Below are positions 33,903-35,623 of a DNA stretch of 35,623 nucleotides, piece after piece. Where the stretch lies: NCBI GenBank assembly GCA_902578255.1, contig CACHCH010000012.1, forward strand, positions 1-35,623, read 5' to 3'. How positions within the stretch are numbered: the first letter of the stretch is position 1; every line of letters starts with the position of its first letter. Source of the DNA: an uncultured Pelagibacteraceae bacterium. GTDB lineage: Bacteria > Pseudomonadota > Alphaproteobacteria > Pelagibacterales > Pelagibacteraceae. The notes under the pieces are model-generated. The model made no database searches. It was not told where the DNA came from and worked only from the letters and a program-made list of their open reading frames with translations. Made by a program: the position numbers and the translations under genes.

Positions 33903-34868
33903 ATGAATTTTAAAATTGATAACCTTCAATATTGTAATTGGTCAAGAGAAACCTTTGAGTTTAATAGATCTGCAGGTCTTGATGCTGTTCATGTTACAAT
34001 AGTCTATCATGAAGATTACAATGAGTTATTAACTGAGATTAAAAAATGGGAAAAACTTTTTAAAGAAAACTCAGATATAATATTTCAAGGCTGGGACTAC
34101 AAAGATATAGAAAAGGCAAACAAAGAGAAAAAAACAGCAATTTTTTTTGGTTTTCAAAATTGTTCTCCCATAGAGGATGATATAAAATTAGTTGAAAAAA
34201 TACATAGACTAGGTTGCCGATTTATGCAGCTTACTTACAACAACCAATCATTATTAGCTACTGGTTGTTATGAAAATATAGACAGTGGGGTTACTAATTT
34301 TGGACGCGAGGTCATAAAGGAAATGAATAGGGTGGGTGTAGTAATTGACATGTCTCATTCAGCTGAAAAAAGTACAATCGATGCAATTGAGTTAAGTCAA
34401 AAACCAATAGCAATAACACATGCAAATCCATATTTTTGGCATCCTGCAAAAAGGAACAAATCGTCTGATTTATTAAAAATTTTAAGTGATAGCGGAGGTA
34501 TTCTTGGATTATCTTTATATCCACATCATTTGAAAGATAATACAAATTGCACACTTGAAAGCTTTTGTGAAATGGTTGCTAAGACTGCTGAAATAATGAA
34601 TACTAAACAAATAGGTATTGGATCTGATCTTTGCCTTCAGCAACCTGACAGTGTTGTTGAATGGATGAGAAATGGAACATGGTCTAAAAGTACAAATTTT
34701 GGTGAAGGTAATAAAAATAAACCTGGCTTTCCCAAACAACCTCAATGGTTTCAGGACGCTAGGGGTTTTTCAAATATCGAAAAAGGTCTTAAAAAAGTTG
34801 GATTTTCTGATGAAGAGACAAATGGAATACTTGGAAACAATTGGTACAATTTCTATAAATTAATTTAG
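33903..34868 (+). CDS. M19 membrane dipeptidase homologue, altered metal site
   Basis: The 321-aa product belongs to the peptidase M19 family: RLGCRFMQLTYNN, GREVIKEMNRVGVVIDMSHSAE, PIAITHANP, DSGGILGLSLYPHHL and QIGIGSD are all recognisable. His152 (DMSH), His173 (THAN) and Asp242 (GSD) are kept. The usual N-terminal HxD metal motif is replaced by QYCNWS and the bridging Glu is Gln85 in FFGFQN, so the classical binuclear zinc site is incomplete. It may have different chemistry or metal content. There is no signal peptide, so it is cytoplasmic. It is followed after 2 bp by another gene on the same strand. Confidence 0.8.
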   Translation: MNFKIDNLQYCNWSRETFEFNRSAGLDAVHVTIVYHEDYNELLTEIKKWEKLFKENSDIIFQGWDYKDIEKANKEKKTAIFFGFQNCSPIEDDIKLVEKIHRLGCRFMQLTYNNQSLLATGCYENIDSGVTNFGREVIKEMNRVGVVIDMSHSAEKSTIDAIELSQKPIAITHANPYFWHPAKRNKSSDLLKILSDSGGILGLSLYPHHLKDNTNCTLESFCEMVAKTAEIMNTKQIGIGSDLCLQQPDSVVEWMRNGTWSKSTNFGEGNKNKPGFPKQPQWFQDARGFSNIEKGLKKVGFSDEETNGILGNNWYNFYKLI

Positions 34869-34870
34869 TT

Positions 34871-35623
34871 ATGAAAGTTCAACTTAGAGATCCTAATAAG
34901 ATAATGAAGTTGTCAAGACTGGGATCATTTCATCAGTCTAAACTGTCTTTTTTAAGAAGCTTTCTTAATGAATTTAAAGACTGGGAATACAAGAGAGATT
35001 TATTTGATTTAGATATATATGGTTATGGAGAGGCAGTCTACTCTTTTAAGAAAGATAAAAGAACTTATTCATTAGTTTGTTTTGCAAATAAAATTAAAGA
35101 TGACGAAAGATCAGATAGAGTAATTGCAACAAAATGGGATGCAGCATTTACATTGCATGATGGTGTTCCTACTCAAAAAGATATTGATAGACTTAAAAAT
35201 GAAGTACCAAGGCAGGAAGTTGGTAGACTTTCATTTAAAGAGTTAACATTGTCTAGAGCAAATAAATCTGTTCGAGTGTTCAATCATGTAGTTGAAAGAT
35301 TAAGTGAAGGTAAACAACCAGATTTAAAATTACTATCAAATGTTGGATATTTATATAGAACAACTGCAGTATATGGATCTGGAAAATTTGGCTTAGCGGA
35401 TCGTTTTAGAATTAAGAACAGAGAAGAAATCAATGGACCTTTTAGATTGGAAATGATGCTAGTTTATTTAGTTAGGCAATTTACATTTGATCAAGTAAAC
35501 CACGTTGCTCATCACAAAAACCCAAGTAAGTCTGTTGTATTAGATAGAAAGATTTGTAAAAATTTAGGTATTGGAAATTCTACTGGATTAGGTATGGCTC
35601 CGTTCATAGTAAATCATCCAACC
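34871..35623 (+). CDS. Conserved-looking protein of unknown function, 3' truncated
   Basis: An ATG 2 bp after the dipeptidase stop opens a frame of 251 codons that runs off the end of the window. The visible part starts MKVQLRDPNKIMKLSRLGSF and is soluble, with charged and aromatic residues and no membrane segment. Segments such as ATKWDAAFTLHDGVPTQKDI, RVFNHVVERLSEGK and LYRTTAVYGSGKFGLADR look like conserved protein rather than chance translation. I do not recognise the family. Tight spacing suggests an operon and perhaps a shared pathway with the dipeptidase homologue. Confidence 0.75.
   Translation, partial: MKVQLRDPNKIMKLSRLGSFHQSKLSFLRSFLNEFKDWEYKRDLFDLDIYGYGEAVYSFKKDKRTYSLVCFANKIKDDERSDRVIATKWDAAFTLHDGVPTQKDIDRLKNEVPRQEVGRLSFKELTLSRANKSVRVFNHVVERLSEGKQPDLKLLSNVGYLYRTTAVYGSGKFGLADRFRIKNREEINGPFRLEMMLVYLVRQFTFDQVNHVAHHKNPSKSVVLDRKICKNLGIGNSTGLGMAPFIVNHPT

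Overview
The window looks like a piece of a streamlined SAR11-type (Candidatus Pelagibacter-like) alphaproteobacterial genome. This is inferred from the very AT-rich sequence, lysine/isoleucine/asparagine-rich proteins, 1-20 bp spacers, many ATGA/TAATG overlaps, convergent genes that overlap at their stops, and one-carbon and amine metabolism genes of the SAR11 kind. No rRNA, tRNA, CRISPR array, insertion sequence or prophage was seen.

Layout. 1-3657 (+): a co-directional run with a 5'-truncated TPR protein, a BamB-like beta-propeller lipoprotein, a small cupin, ZapE ATPase and YjbQ. 3654-18669 (-): a long run of tightly packed genes. In transcription order these are a Tat-type amide/branched-chain-amino-acid-like binding protein, a strong hairpin terminator, two ABC ATPases (LivG, LivF), permease LivH, permease LivM fused to a C-terminal domain resembling the N,N-dimethylformamidase small subunit, the dimethylformamidase large subunit homologue, a 23-codon membrane peptide, the three N-methylglutamate synthase subunits (MgsA, MgsB, MgsC), a GmaS/GlnT-type glutamine synthetase, a diaminopropionate ammonia-lyase-like PLP enzyme, a photolyase and an SMR-type membrane protein. 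18685-19073: a gap with a possible 53-aa membrane protein. 19074-21981 (+): a GpsA-like dehydrogenase, an iron alcohol dehydrogenase and a class I glutamine amidotransferase. 21973-23658 (-): formate-tetrahydrofolate ligase. 23787-28893 (+): a four-subunit sarcosine oxidase / N-methylglutamate dehydrogenase. 28895-35623: an EamA transporter, a small lipoprotein, a hypothetical, an Asp/Glu racemase, a cold-shock protein, a GNAT acetyltransferase, PurK, PurE, an M19 dipeptidase homologue and a 3'-truncated gene of unknown function.

How it fits together (inference). An N-methylated formamide or similar small amide is bound in the periplasm and imported by the ABC system. The dimethylformamidase-like enzyme then hydrolyses it; its small subunit appears to be tethered to the permease. 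Methylamine would be captured as gamma-glutamylmethylamide (GmaS), converted to N-methylglutamate (MgsABC) and oxidised by the SoxBDAG/MgdABCD-type enzyme to regenerate glutamate and give a folate-bound C1 unit. Formate released by amide hydrolysis could be activated by Fhs. A dimethylamine monooxygenase, needed if the substrate is dimethylated, is not in the window. The permease-enzyme fusion is the most unusual observation here.
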